64,000 nt of DNA from Azotobacter vinelandii CA (GTDB lineage: Bacteria > Pseudomonadota > Gammaproteobacteria > Pseudomonadales > Pseudomonadaceae), in NCBI RefSeq assembly GCF_000380335.1, contig NC_021149.1, positions 3,524,501 to 3,588,500 on the forward strand. The letters are read 5' to 3'. Of this stretch, positions 36,072 through 44,387 are shown in pieces. The notes under the pieces are model-generated. The model did no database searches. It was not told where the DNA came from and worked only from the letters and a program-made list of their open reading frames with translations. A program made the position numbers and the translations under genes. Numbering within the stretch: the stretch's first letter is position 1; every line of letters starts with the position of its first letter.

Positions 36072-37106
36072 TCAGAAACGCCAGACCATGCCCCCGCCGA
36101 TGACGTGCAGGGTACTGCTGGGCGGCTCGGCGGACAGGATGCCGTCGTTGCGCGTCCGGCCGTTCTGCCGCGACTCCGCTTCGCCCAGCCAGATCAGGCT
36201 GTAGCCGAGCTGCAACTCCACCCCCTGATCCATCCGGTAGCTCAGCCCGGCGGCCAGGCGCAGGTTTTCCGGCAACGGGTCGTCCAGATTGCGCTGGTCG
36301 CCGGGCAAGGGCGACGAGTCGTAGCTCAGCCCCATGCTCCAGTGCAGATGCTCGCCGAGTTGCTGTTCCGCGCCCAGGGCGAGGCGCCAGGTGTCGCGGT
36401 ACTGGTGTGCGCCACCGACGCTCGCGGCAGCCGGGCTCGGCGCCTCGCCCTCGGACCGTTGCAGGGCGCTCCAGCCCATCCAGCCGAGGCTGGCCGACAG
36501 CATCCAGCCACTGTCCAGCCGGTGGGAAATGCTCGCGGTGACGCTGTCCGGCGCCCGCGCCTCGGCGATCGTCCGGTTGGTTTCCGGACGTCCGCGGGCG
36601 ACGTTCGCCACGGGATCGGCGACGCCGGCACGCTCGTCGAGATTCAGTTCGTAGCCGCTGGCGTAGGCCAGCCCCAGCCAGGTGCTGTCGCTCACCCGGT
36701 ACAGCAGGCCCAGATTGAGGCCAGCGCCGGTGTCGCTATCCAGGTAGGCCGGAGGCGCATCGGCCGGAGCGCCGCCGGGACGGATCACAGCGCCCTGGAC
36801 GAGGCGCGCGCCGATACCGATGGAAAGCGCATCGTTGAGCCGGTAGGCGAAAGTCGGCTGCAGGGTCAGTCCGCGCAGTCCGGGTTCGGCGACCAGGCGG
36901 CCGGCACCCTGCCCGCTGCCGTTCGCCACGGCCATTCCCATTCCGGCGGCCATGACGGGATTGGCCGCCGGCGGAACGGCCGCGCCGGAACCGGAGGCGA
37001 CCGGAGCGCTGCGACCGGCAGCGACGGAGAATCTGGAATCATCCGCCCAAGCGGTGCCAGCGGCACCGAGCAGGGCGAGCCCGAACAGAACCTGACGGGT
37101 TGGCAT
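36072..37106 (-). CDS. OmpP1/FadL/TodX-family outer-membrane protein
   Basis: 344 aa with signal peptide (QVLFGLALLGAAGTAWA|DD). The mature sequence shows beta-barrel strands (LQPTFAYRLNDALSIGIGARL, GLNLGLLYRVSDSTWLGLAYASGYELNL, LRLAAGLSYRMDQGVELQLGYSL) and ends in Phe (GGGMVWRF), the Bam signal. It is shorter than FadL (about 420): the N-terminal plug/hatch region is largely replaced by a Gly/Ala/Pro-rich linker (about 30-65). FadL-type channels import long-chain fatty acids or other hydrophobic compounds. The shortened N-terminus may alter gating. RBS GAGG precedes ATG 37106. Confidence 0.8.
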   Translation of the reverse strand: MPTRQVLFGLALLGAAGTAWADDSRFSVAAGRSAPVASGSGAAVPPAANPVMAAGMGMAVANGSGQGAGRLVAEPGLRGLTLQPTFAYRLNDALSIGIGARLVQGAVIRPGGAPADAPPAYLDSDTGAGLNLGLLYRVSDSTWLGLAYASGYELNLDERAGVADPVANVARGRPETNRTIAEARAPDSVTASISHRLDSGWMLSASLGWMGWSALQRSEGEAPSPAAASVGGAHQYRDTWRLALGAEQQLGEHLHWSMGLSYDSSPLPGDQRNLDDPLPENLRLAAGLSYRMDQGVELQLGYSLIWLGEAESRQNGRTRNDGILSAEPPSSTLHVIGGGMVWRF

Positions 37107-37454
37107 GGCTAGCCACCTCTCGCATCCATCCGACTGTTGAGGGGGGTACCAGCCGTGCGGACTGAGCGGTCTTGGCCAGGGCGATGCGGCAAGCCCACCG
37201 GCCCTTCCCGGAAATCCTCCCGGACACGGACTGGCAGTCCGTCGACCTCGTGTGGGCAAGTCATTGGCGGGGCGATATCGCCTTGCCATGTCCAGCGTCA
37301 GTCAACCCGCGTAAGCATAGTTGCCGGACGAACGTCCCACTGGCAGGCCGGAGCCAGCCCAGCGGCCTCGATCGCAGGTAGACGGGCTGGCCGTTCGTCG
37401 GCACGCGAACGGGGGGACGGATATCGGATGGACGGCGCTGGAAAAGGCGGCGCC
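37107..37454. other. Intergenic region between FadL-like gene and pap
   Basis: No gene. It contains a perfect 12-bp palindrome GGCGATATCGCC at 37271-37282 whose role is unknown. The end of the pap transcript and the FadL promoter must lie here. Confidence 0.5.
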
Positions 37455-38939
37455 TCAGCCGCGCAAGGCCTTCTCCAGCGCGTCGTTGAGGGTGCGCAGG
37501 ATCTTCACCCGGGCGAAGCGCTTGTCGTTGGCCTCGACCAGGGTCCAGGGGGCGATCTCGCTGCTGGTGCGGTCGACCATGTCGCCCACCGCGTCGCTGT
37601 AGTCCTCCCACTTGTCGCGGTTGCGCCAGTCTTCCTCGGTGATCTTGAAGCGCTTGAAGGGTGTCGCTTCGCGCTCCTTGAAGCGCACCAGTTGGGTCTC
37701 CCGGTCGATGGCCAGCCAGAACTTGACCAGCACCACCCCGGCATCGTTCAACTGCTCCTCGAAATCGTTGATTTCGCCGTAGGCGCGCAGCCAGTCGGCC
37801 TCGCTGCACAGGCGCTCGACCCGCTCCACCAGCACACGTCCGTACCAGGAGCGGTCGAAGATGGTGAACTTGCCGCGCGGCGGAATATGCCGCCAGAAAC
37901 GCCAGAGGTAGGGCTGGGCGCGCTCCTCCTCGGTCGGCGCGGCGATCTGCGCTATCCGGTACTGGCGCGGGTCCAGGGCGGCGGCGACACGGCGGATAGA
38001 GCTGCCCTTGCCGGCCGCGTCGTTGCCCTCGAACACCGCCACCAGGGCATGCCGGCGTATGCGTTTGTCGCGCATCAGCAGGGCCAGGCGCGCCTGCTCG
38101 GCGATCAGCAGGCGCTGGTAATCCGGCTTGGCGAGGGCCTGGGTCATGTCCAGGGAGTCCAGCAGGGCACGGTTGTCCACGCTGGACACCAGCGGCGCCG
38201 CGTGCGGGCGGTGGGCCGGCCGGCCCCGGTGCCCGAGGGCCGCCTGCAGGCCGTCGAGGAGAATGCGCCCGACGCTCAGGCTGCGGTAATTGGCATCGGA
38301 GCCCTCGATCACGTACCAGGGCGCGAAGTCCCGGCTGCTGCGCCGCAGCACCCGCTCGCCGTAGCGCACGAACTTGCCGTAGGTCTTCGACTGCTGCCAG
38401 TCCAGCGGACTCAGCCGCCAACTGTGCAGGGGATCGTCCTTGAGAAGCGCCAGGCGCTCCTTCATGCGCTTCTTGGAAAGGTGGAACCAGAACTTGAAGA
38501 TCAGCGCACCTTCGTCGCTGAGCATCCGCTCCAGGCGCTCGGCGCCGTCGATGGCCTGGTCGAGGCGGGCATCGTCGATCCGCTCGTGCACCCGCGCCTG
38601 CAACATCTGGCTGTACCAGTTGCCGAAGAAGATGCCGATCCGCCCCTTCGGCGGCAACTGACGCCAGTAGCGCCAGACCGGTGGGCGCGCCAGTTCCTCG
38701 TCGGTCTGCTGGTCGAACGTGCTGACTTCGATCAGCCGCGGGTCCATCCACTCGTTGAGCAGCTTGACCGTCTCGCCCTTGCCGGCGCCCTCGATACCGC
38801 TGATCAGCACCAACACCGGGAAACGTGCCTGCTGGCGGAGTTCGTACTGGGCCTCGAGCAGTGCCTCGCGCAGCGCCGGCACGGCCGCTTCGTAACTTTC
38901 CTTGTCGATCTGGTGGCCGATCTCGGCGGATTCGAACAT
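37455..38939 (-). CDS. pap: Polyphosphate:AMP phosphotransferase (tandem PPK2 domains)
   Basis: 494 aa with two fused PPK2 domains. The first (1-230) has a Walker A LISGIEGAGKGETVKL (48-56), the second (about 270-494) VAVFEGNDAAGKGSSIRRV. This class II PPK2 arrangement phosphorylates AMP to ADP with polyP. Both lids are present (GNWYSQMLQARVHERI; DRSWYGRVLVERVERLC), but the first domain has substitutions at the DRSWY position (GNWYS), consistent with a mainly structural first domain. It lies 1.3 kb from the single-domain ppk2. Confidence 0.93.
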   Translation of the reverse strand: MFESAEIGHQIDKESYEAAVPALREALLEAQYELRQQARFPVLVLISGIEGAGKGETVKLLNEWMDPRLIEVSTFDQQTDEELARPPVWRYWRQLPPKGRIGIFFGNWYSQMLQARVHERIDDARLDQAIDGAERLERMLSDEGALIFKFWFHLSKKRMKERLALLKDDPLHSWRLSPLDWQQSKTYGKFVRYGERVLRRSSRDFAPWYVIEGSDANYRSLSVGRILLDGLQAALGHRGRPAHRPHAAPLVSSVDNRALLDSLDMTQALAKPDYQRLLIAEQARLALLMRDKRIRRHALVAVFEGNDAAGKGSSIRRVAAALDPRQYRIAQIAAPTEEERAQPYLWRFWRHIPPRGKFTIFDRSWYGRVLVERVERLCSEADWLRAYGEINDFEEQLNDAGVVLVKFWLAIDRETQLVRFKEREATPFKRFKITEEDWRNRDKWEDYSDAVGDMVDRTSSEIAPWTLVEANDKRFARVKILRTLNDALEKALRG

Positions 38940-39066
38940 GCGTAGCCTCTCGGGAAATCATTGGACAACAAACCCGGCGGGACCTCCACGGCGCCCGGCG
39001 AAAGCCCGGAACAGAGCTTCGCGAAACGCGGCGAAGATTCCCCCGGCAGGGAATGCAGGGGTATTA

Positions 39067-39083
39067 TTGAGAAACAATCTCAA
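39067..39083 (+). promoter_or_regulatory. 17-bp palindrome, Fur-box-like, before the EAL gene
   Basis: TTGAGA-AACAA-TCTCAA is a perfect inverted repeat 17 bp upstream of the EAL gene's ATG. It resembles the GAGAATCATTCTC core of many Fur boxes with two mismatches. Fur control is only a hypothesis; position is suited to repression. Confidence 0.45.
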
Positions 39084-39099
39084 ATGCATCGGAGCGCAT

Positions 39100-39858
39100 A
39101 TGCCCACTCTGTCGCCAGCCCTCTTGCTGGCCCTGCTCGAGGGCCAGGGACTGGGCGTGGAATACCAGCCGATCGTCGAGGTCGCCAGCGGTAACATCAT
39201 CGGTCACGAGGCCCTGGCCCGGTTCCGCGGCGCCGACGGCCGCAACCTGCCGCCCGAGCGGGTCTTCTGCGCCTTGCACGACAGTCCGCTGAGCCTGTTC
39301 CAGCTGGAGCTGAAGATCAAGAAGTTGCAGATCCTCCAGGCGCCGGAGAGTGGCCTGCTGTTCCTCAACATCGACCAGGATGCCTTCGCCACCTTCCTCG
39401 ACGAAGCTTGCCATCCCCTGGTGGAACTGCTCGCCGGGCATCCCCGCGCGGTGGTGGAGATCATCGAGAACAGCTCGATTTCCGATGCCCAGGTGAGTAT
39501 CGCCATGCTCGGCCGCTTCGGCAGCGCCGGCATCCCGATGGCCCTGGACGATATCGGCGCCCGCGACAGCCTGGTATCCCTGGACGTGCTGGCCCGGGTC
39601 GATTACCTGAAGCTGGCCCGGGACTGGCTGAACCGCCTGTCCGGCCCGCACGACCGGCCCCTGCTGCACAGCCTCCTCGACTTCGCCCGGCAGAGCGGCA
39701 AGGCGGTGGTCCTGGAGGGCGTGGAAACCGCCGAGCACCTGCAACTGGCCCGCCGGCTGGGCATCGGTCTGGTCCAGGGCTACCTGTTCCGCCCCCGTTT
39801 CGTGCAGGTCTGGGCGCCGCCGGCCCATCGCCAGGAACAGGCCGGGGCGCTGGCCTGA
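39100..39858 (+). CDS. EAL-domain protein (stand-alone; altered loop 6)
   Basis: 252-aa single EAL domain of the c-di-GMP phosphodiesterase family, cytoplasmic. Catalytic positions kept: Glu37 (EALARF), Asn90 (LFLNID), Glu120, Asp150/Asp151 (MALDDIGARDS), Lys171 (DYLKLARD), Glu206 (LEGVET) and Gln226 (VQGYLF). Loop 6, normally DDFGTGYSS, is DDIGARDSL here. That loop shapes metal binding and dimerisation, so activity may be weak or c-di-GMP binding-only. No sensor or GGDEF domain is fused. ATG 39100 has GGAG; a palindrome overlaps the promoter region. Confidence 0.85.
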   Translation: MPTLSPALLLALLEGQGLGVEYQPIVEVASGNIIGHEALARFRGADGRNLPPERVFCALHDSPLSLFQLELKIKKLQILQAPESGLLFLNIDQDAFATFLDEACHPLVELLAGHPRAVVEIIENSSISDAQVSIAMLGRFGSAGIPMALDDIGARDSLVSLDVLARVDYLKLARDWLNRLSGPHDRPLLHSLLDFARQSGKAVVLEGVETAEHLQLARRLGIGLVQGYLFRPRFVQVWAPPAHRQEQAGALA

Positions 39859-39914
39859 CGCCGCCCGACACGGCGGCTAGAATGTCGCCCTCATTCCGCC
39901 AGCCGTCCTATCCG

Positions 39915-41876
39915 ATGACCGACCATCCCCACGCCCAGCTCGACTGGGACGAGCAAGGCCAGCCGCTGTCGCGCGGTTTCGGCGACGTGTATTTCTCCCG
40001 TGCCTCGGGGCTGGAGGAGACCCGCTACGTGTTCCTCGGCCACAACGGACTGCCGCTGCGCTTCGCCGCTCTGCCGGCCGGCGGGCGGTTGAGCATCGGC
40101 GAAACCGGCTTCGGCACCGGGCTGAACTTCCTCTGCGCCTGGCAACTGTTCGAGCGCACGGCCCCGGCCGACGCCCGCTTGCACTTCGTCAGCGTCGAGA
40201 AATACCCCCTGACCCGCGCCGACCTGCAGCGGGCCCTGGCCCTCTGGCCGGAGCTGGCGCCTTGGGCCGAGGCCCTGCTGGAGCAGTACGTCGCCGTACA
40301 CCCGGGCTTCCAGCGCCTGGTCTTCGCCGGCGGCCGGGTGGTGCTGACCCTGCTGGTCGGCGACGTGCTGGAGCGTCTGCCGGAACTGGACGCGCGCATC
40401 GACGCTTGGTTCCTCGACGGCTTCGCGCCGGCGAAGAACCCGCAGATGTGGACGCCCGAACTGTTCGCCGAACTGGCCCGGCTGTCCGCTCCCGGCGCCA
40501 GCCTGGCCACCTTCACCAGCGCCGGCCTGGTGCGCCGCGGGCTGCTCGGAGCGGGCTTCGCCATGCAGCGGGTCAAGGGGTTCGGCCAGAAGCGCGAGAT
40601 GCTCGCCGGACGTTTCGAAGGAGCCGTGCCGGATGCCGCCAAACCCTGGTTCGCCCGCCCGCCGCGTCCCGCCGGCACCCGCGAGGCGCTGGTGATCGGC
40701 GCCGGCCTGGCCGGCTGCGCCGCGGCGGCGAGCCTCGCCCGGCGCGGCTGGCGGGTGACCCTGCTGGAGCGCCGCGACGGGGTCGCCGAGGAAACCTCGG
40801 GCAACCCGCAGGGCGTGCTCTACCTCAAGCTGTCGGCCCACGGCACGGCGCTCTCGCGACTGATCGTCGCCGGCTTCGGCTTCACCCGCCGGCTGCTGCA
40901 GCGCCTCGAAGCGGGTCATGACTGGTCTCCCTGCGGCGTGCTGCAACTGGCCTTCGACGCCAGGGAAGCGGCGCGCCAGGCCGAACTGGCGGCGGCCTTC
41001 CCCGGCGACCTGCTGCACAACCTGAGCCGCGCGCAAGCCGAGGCCCTGGCCGGGGTCGCCCTGGACAGCGGCGGGCTGTTCTACCCCGAGGCCGGCTGGG
41101 TGCATCCGCCGGCGCTCTGCGCACAGCTCGCCGACCATCCGAACATCCGCCTGCTGAGCCACCGGGAAGTCCTGGAGTTGCGCCGCGAGAACGGCCAATG
41201 GTGCGCCCGGAGCGGCGACCGATCGCTTGCCCGGGCGCCGGTCGCGGTGCTCTGCGGCGCGGCGGACATCGCCCGCTTCCCCGAGACCGCCGGACTGCCG
41301 CTCAAGCGCATCCGCGGGCAGATCAGCCGCCTGCCGGCGACCGCCGCCAGCAGCCACCTGAAGACCGTGCTCTGCGCCGAGGGCTACGTCGCCCCGCCGC
41401 GCGACGGCGAACACACCTTGGGCGCCAGCTTCCGTTTCGAGGCCAGCGAACTGGCGCTGACCGTCGAGGAACATGCGGAGAACCTGCAACTGTTGCGGGA
41501 GATCTCCGCCGACCTAGCCGGGCGGCTGCAACTCGAGCGCCTCGATCCGGCGGCTCTCGACGGACGCGCGGGCTTTCGCTGCACCAGCCCGGACTACCTG
41601 CCGATCGTCGGCCCCCTGGCCGACGCCGCAGCCTTCGCCGAAGCCTACGCCGTGCTCGGCAAGGACGCCCGGCAGGTGCCGCAGCGTCCCTGTCCCTGGC
41701 TGGAAGGCCTGTACGTCAGCAGCGGCCACGGCTCGCGCGGCCTGCTCAGCGCACCGCTGGCCGGGGAACTGCTGGCCGCCTGGCTGGACGACGAGCCGCT
41801 GCCGGTGCCGAGGGCGGTGGCGGAGGCCTGCCATCCCAACCGGTTCGGGTTGCGGAGGTTGATCCGGGGGAAGTGA
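39915..41876 (+). CDS. mnmC: Bifunctional tRNA mnm5s2U biosynthesis protein MnmC
   Basis: Completes the wobble-uridine modification: the C-terminal FAD oxidase removes the carboxymethyl group and the N-terminal domain methylates with SAM. 653 aa. Residues 1-240 are the methyltransferase (IGETGFGTGLNFLCAW, WFLDGFAPAKNPQMW); from 255 the FAD domain (EALVIGAGLAGCAAAASLARRGW, RVTLLERRDGVAEETSGNPQG) to SSGHGSRGLLSAPL. ATG 39915 is the usual start; an upstream extension runs antisense-like through the EAL gene. 57 bp downstream of the EAL gene. Confidence 0.95.
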   Translation: MTDHPHAQLDWDEQGQPLSRGFGDVYFSRASGLEETRYVFLGHNGLPLRFAALPAGGRLSIGETGFGTGLNFLCAWQLFERTAPADARLHFVSVEKYPLTRADLQRALALWPELAPWAEALLEQYVAVHPGFQRLVFAGGRVVLTLLVGDVLERLPELDARIDAWFLDGFAPAKNPQMWTPELFAELARLSAPGASLATFTSAGLVRRGLLGAGFAMQRVKGFGQKREMLAGRFEGAVPDAAKPWFARPPRPAGTREALVIGAGLAGCAAAASLARRGWRVTLLERRDGVAEETSGNPQGVLYLKLSAHGTALSRLIVAGFGFTRRLLQRLEAGHDWSPCGVLQLAFDAREAARQAELAAAFPGDLLHNLSRAQAEALAGVALDSGGLFYPEAGWVHPPALCAQLADHPNIRLLSHREVLELRRENGQWCARSGDRSLARAPVAVLCGAADIARFPETAGLPLKRIRGQISRLPATAASSHLKTVLCAEGYVAPPRDGEHTLGASFRFEASELALTVEEHAENLQLLREISADLAGRLQLERLDPAALDGRAGFRCTSPDYLPIVGPLADAAAFAEAYAVLGKDARQVPQRPCPWLEGLYVSSGHGSRGLLSAPLAGELLAAWLDDEPLPVPRAVAEACHPNRFGLRRLIRGK

Positions 41877-41894
41877 GGGAGACTGCTTCGCACC

Positions 41895-41918
41895 GGTGGG
41901 AGCGGCCTTGGTCGCGAT
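41895..41918 (+). repeat. REP-like element, left arm
   Basis: GGTGGGAGCGGCCTTGGTCG is close to the known Pseudomonas REP consensus (GTGGGAGCGGNCTTG...CGCGA). It pairs with an inverted related copy at 41973-41999, the organisation of a REP doublet (REPIN). Confidence 0.65.
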
Positions 41919-41972
41919 GTAGAGCGCCGGGTACGGGCCTCGTTTTCGATATGAAGACGCAGCGCTTTCCTC

Positions 41973-41999
41973 GGCCCACGGCCAAAGCCCCCTCCTACT
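41973..41999 (-). repeat. REP-like element, inverted right arm
   Basis: On the minus strand it reads GTAGGAGGGGGCTTTGGCCG, related to the left arm. It covers the stop codon of the MarR gene. Confidence 0.6.
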
Positions 42000-42456
42000 C
42001 TCCACCACACAACTCCGCCACCCGCAACAACGCCGCCGTCAACGCATGCCGCTCCCACTCCGGCAGTGCGGCGAAGCGCAGACGGAACTCCGGCGGCAGC
42101 AGCGGCGGCGCCTCCTCGAGCAGGGCGCGGCCGGCCTCGGCGAGCACCAGCCACTGCCGGCGGCGGTCCCGTTCGTCGCGCTGGCGCTGCAGCAGGCCGC
42201 GCTCCTCCAGCCGGTCGAGCAGGACGGACAGGGTCGCCGCGGTGAGGCTGACCCGCCGGCTCAGCGCGCTCGCCGTCAGCCGCGCCTCGTCGGCCAGCGC
42301 CCGCAGGATCAGCAGTTGCATCGGGGTCAGCCCACCGTAGCGCGCCACCCGCTTGGCGTGCACCTCCCCGGCCTGCTGCAGACGCCGCATAGCCTGGAAC
42401 AACGGTACTTCGAAGATCGAAATATCACTTTGATATAAAACTTTTTCTGCAGTCAT
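41995..42456 (-). CDS. MarR-family transcriptional regulator
   Basis: 153 aa from ATG 42456; the frame can be extended to a TTG at 42480 without a good RBS. The winged helix is seen in LTPMQLLILRALADEARLTASALSRRVSLTAATLSVLLDRLEERGLLQRQRDERDRRRQWLVL, with dimerisation helices at both ends. It is divergent from the NAGGN operon (159 bp between starts), as in P. aeruginosa (recalled), so it likely regulates that operon or itself. A candidate operator lies between them. Confidence 0.88.
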   Translation of the reverse strand: MTAEKVLYQSDISIFEVPLFQAMRRLQQAGEVHAKRVARYGGLTPMQLLILRALADEARLTASALSRRVSLTAATLSVLLDRLEERGLLQRQRDERDRRRQWLVLAEAGRALLEEAPPLLPPEFRLRFAALPEWERHALTAALLRVAELCGGE

Positions 42457-42481
42457 TGCGTCGTAAACATGGGTAACCAAT

Positions 42482-42495
42482 CTTTGACATCAAAG
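42482..42495. promoter_or_regulatory. Palindrome CTTTGA-CA-TCAAAG between marR and asnO
   Basis: Perfect 6-bp arms with a two-base centre, in an AT-rich window, 121 bp before asnO and 26 bp from the MarR ATG. It embeds a consensus -35 hexamer TTGACA (42484-42489) for the asnO direction, so a bound MarR dimer could block RNA polymerase. A related inverted repeat ATATCA-CTT-TGATAT is at 42422-42436, inside the start of the marR gene. Confidence 0.5.
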
Positions 42496-42615
42496 CATTT
42501 TCTTGTTTTGGTGTAAAAGTCTGCAACTAGCCCGCGGATTCTTCGATCCGTCGGCAATGACTTCGCCCCGAAGGGGCGCGGACAGATTCCCCAACGGCAA
42601 AACCGGTAAGGACCC

Positions 42616-44385
42616 ATGTGCGGCATATCTGGAGAACTGCGTTTCGACAAGCGTCCGGCCGACCTCGCGGCGGTCGAGCGTATCACCCATCAGCTAACCT
42701 CTCGCGGGCCCGACGCCTGGGGCGTGCACGCCCGGGGGCCGATCGCCCTGGGCCATCGCCGGCTGAAAATCATGGACCTGGCCGAGGCCTCGGGTCAGCC
42801 GATGGTCGACAGCGACCTCGGCCTCGACCTGGTGTTCAACGGCGCCATCTACAACTACCCGGAACTGCGCGACGAGTTGCAAAGCCTCGGCTACCGGTTC
42901 TTCTCCGACGGCGACACCGAAGTGCTGCTCAAGGGCTATCACGCCTGGGGCGAGGCGCTGTTGCCCAGGCTCAACGGCATGTTCGCCTTCGCCATCTGGG
43001 AGCGCGACCGCCAGCGGCTGTTCCTCGCCCGCGACCGGCTCGGCGTCAAGCCGCTGTACCTGACGCGCAACGGCCACCGCCTGCGCTTCGCCTCGAGCCT
43101 GCCGGCCCTGCTGGCCGGCGGCGACATCGGCGCGGCCCTCGATCCGGTGGCGCTCGACCATTACCTGAACTTTCACGCCGTGGTGCCGGCGCCACGCACC
43201 CTGCTCGCCGAAGTGGAGAAGCTGCCGCCGGCGACCTGGCTGCGCGTCGGTGCCGACGGCGAGCGCGAACAGCGCACCTGGTGGCGACTGGACTACGGCC
43301 CGCGGGACGACGAGCGCGGCTTCGGGCTGACGGAATGGCGCGACACCCTGCTCGAGAGCCTGCGCGCGGCAGTGGCGATCCGCCAGCGGGCGGCAGTGGA
43401 CGTCGGCGTACTGCTCTCCGGCGGAGTCGACTCCAGCCTGCTGGTCGGGCTGCTGCGCGAGGCCGGCGTGGAGAATCTGCCGACCTTCTCCATCGGCTTT
43501 CAGGATGCCGGCGGCGAACGCGGCGACGAGTTCCGGTATTCCGACCTGATCGCCCGCCACTACGCCACCCGTCACCACCAGTTGCGCATCGACGAGCGGG
43601 AGATCATCGAGCAGTTGCCGGCAGCCTTCCGCGCCATGAGCGAGCCGATGGTCAGTCACGACTGCATCGCCTTCTACCTGCTCTCGCGCGAGGTCGCCCG
43701 GCACTGCAAAGTGGTGCAGAGCGGCCAGGGCGCCGACGAGTTGTTCGCCGGTTACCACTGGTATCCGGCGCTGGAAGGCGCCAGCGATCCCTACGCCGCC
43801 TATCGCGCCGCCTTCTTCGACCGCACGCATGCCGAATACCTGGCCACCGTGCAGCCGAAGTGGCATGGCGAGGATCACGCCGGAGCCTTCGTGCGCGAAC
43901 ATTTCGCCCGGCCCGGCGCGCAGGACCCGGTGGACAAGGCGCTGCGCCTGGACAGCACCGTGATGCTGGTCGAGGACCCGGTCAAGCGGGTCGACAACAT
44001 GACCATGGCCTGGGGCCTGGAGGCGCGCACGCCGTTCCTGGACTACCGCCTGGTCGAGCTGTCGGCGCGCATCCCGCCGCGTTTCAAGCTGCCGGGCGGC
44101 GGCAAGCACGTGCTCAAGGAGGCCGCCCGCCTGGTCATCCCGGCGGCGGTCATCGACCGGCCCAAGGGCTACTTTCCGGTGCCCGGTCTCAAGCACCTGC
44201 AGGGCGCGACCCTGGACTGGGTGCGCGAACTCCTGCTCGATCCCAGCCAGGACCGCGGCCTGTTCGATCCGGGCGAAGTCGACCGGCTGCTGAGCGATCC
44301 GCAGGGACAGTTGACGCCGCTGCGCGGCTCCAAGCTCTGGCAACTGGCGGCCCTCAACCTCTGGCTCAACGAACAGGGACTCTAG
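42616..44385 (+). CDS. asnO: N-acetylglutaminylglutamine amidotransferase (AsnB-like)
   Basis: Class II glutamine amidotransferase that amidates the C-terminus in synthesis of the osmoprotectant dipeptide N-acetylglutaminylglutamine amide (NAGGN). 589 aa. The N-terminus MCGISGELRFDK exposes catalytic Cys2; the synthetase domain has the PP-loop VLLSGGVDSSLL and VVQSGQGADELFAGYHW, and LEARTPFLDYRLVE. First gene of asnO-ngg-M42; RBS AAGGA before ATG 42616. The next gene starts 2 bp after the stop. Confidence 0.94.
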   Translation: MCGISGELRFDKRPADLAAVERITHQLTSRGPDAWGVHARGPIALGHRRLKIMDLAEASGQPMVDSDLGLDLVFNGAIYNYPELRDELQSLGYRFFSDGDTEVLLKGYHAWGEALLPRLNGMFAFAIWERDRQRLFLARDRLGVKPLYLTRNGHRLRFASSLPALLAGGDIGAALDPVALDHYLNFHAVVPAPRTLLAEVEKLPPATWLRVGADGEREQRTWWRLDYGPRDDERGFGLTEWRDTLLESLRAAVAIRQRAAVDVGVLLSGGVDSSLLVGLLREAGVENLPTFSIGFQDAGGERGDEFRYSDLIARHYATRHHQLRIDEREIIEQLPAAFRAMSEPMVSHDCIAFYLLSREVARHCKVVQSGQGADELFAGYHWYPALEGASDPYAAYRAAFFDRTHAEYLATVQPKWHGEDHAGAFVREHFARPGAQDPVDKALRLDSTVMLVEDPVKRVDNMTMAWGLEARTPFLDYRLVELSARIPPRFKLPGGGKHVLKEAARLVIPAAVIDRPKGYFPVPGLKHLQGATLDWVRELLLDPSQDRGLFDPGEVDRLLSDPQGQLTPLRGSKLWQLAALNLWLNEQGL

Positions 44386-44387
44386 CC

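Noticed and set aside
42618-44387. Very long plus-strand frame in front of ngg (total 1169 aa open)
   Set aside because: It is the +2 shadow of asnO; real ngg starts at 44388 where GNAT/ATP-grasp homology begins. Arg/Pro/Ala-biased translation is typical of high-GC shadows.
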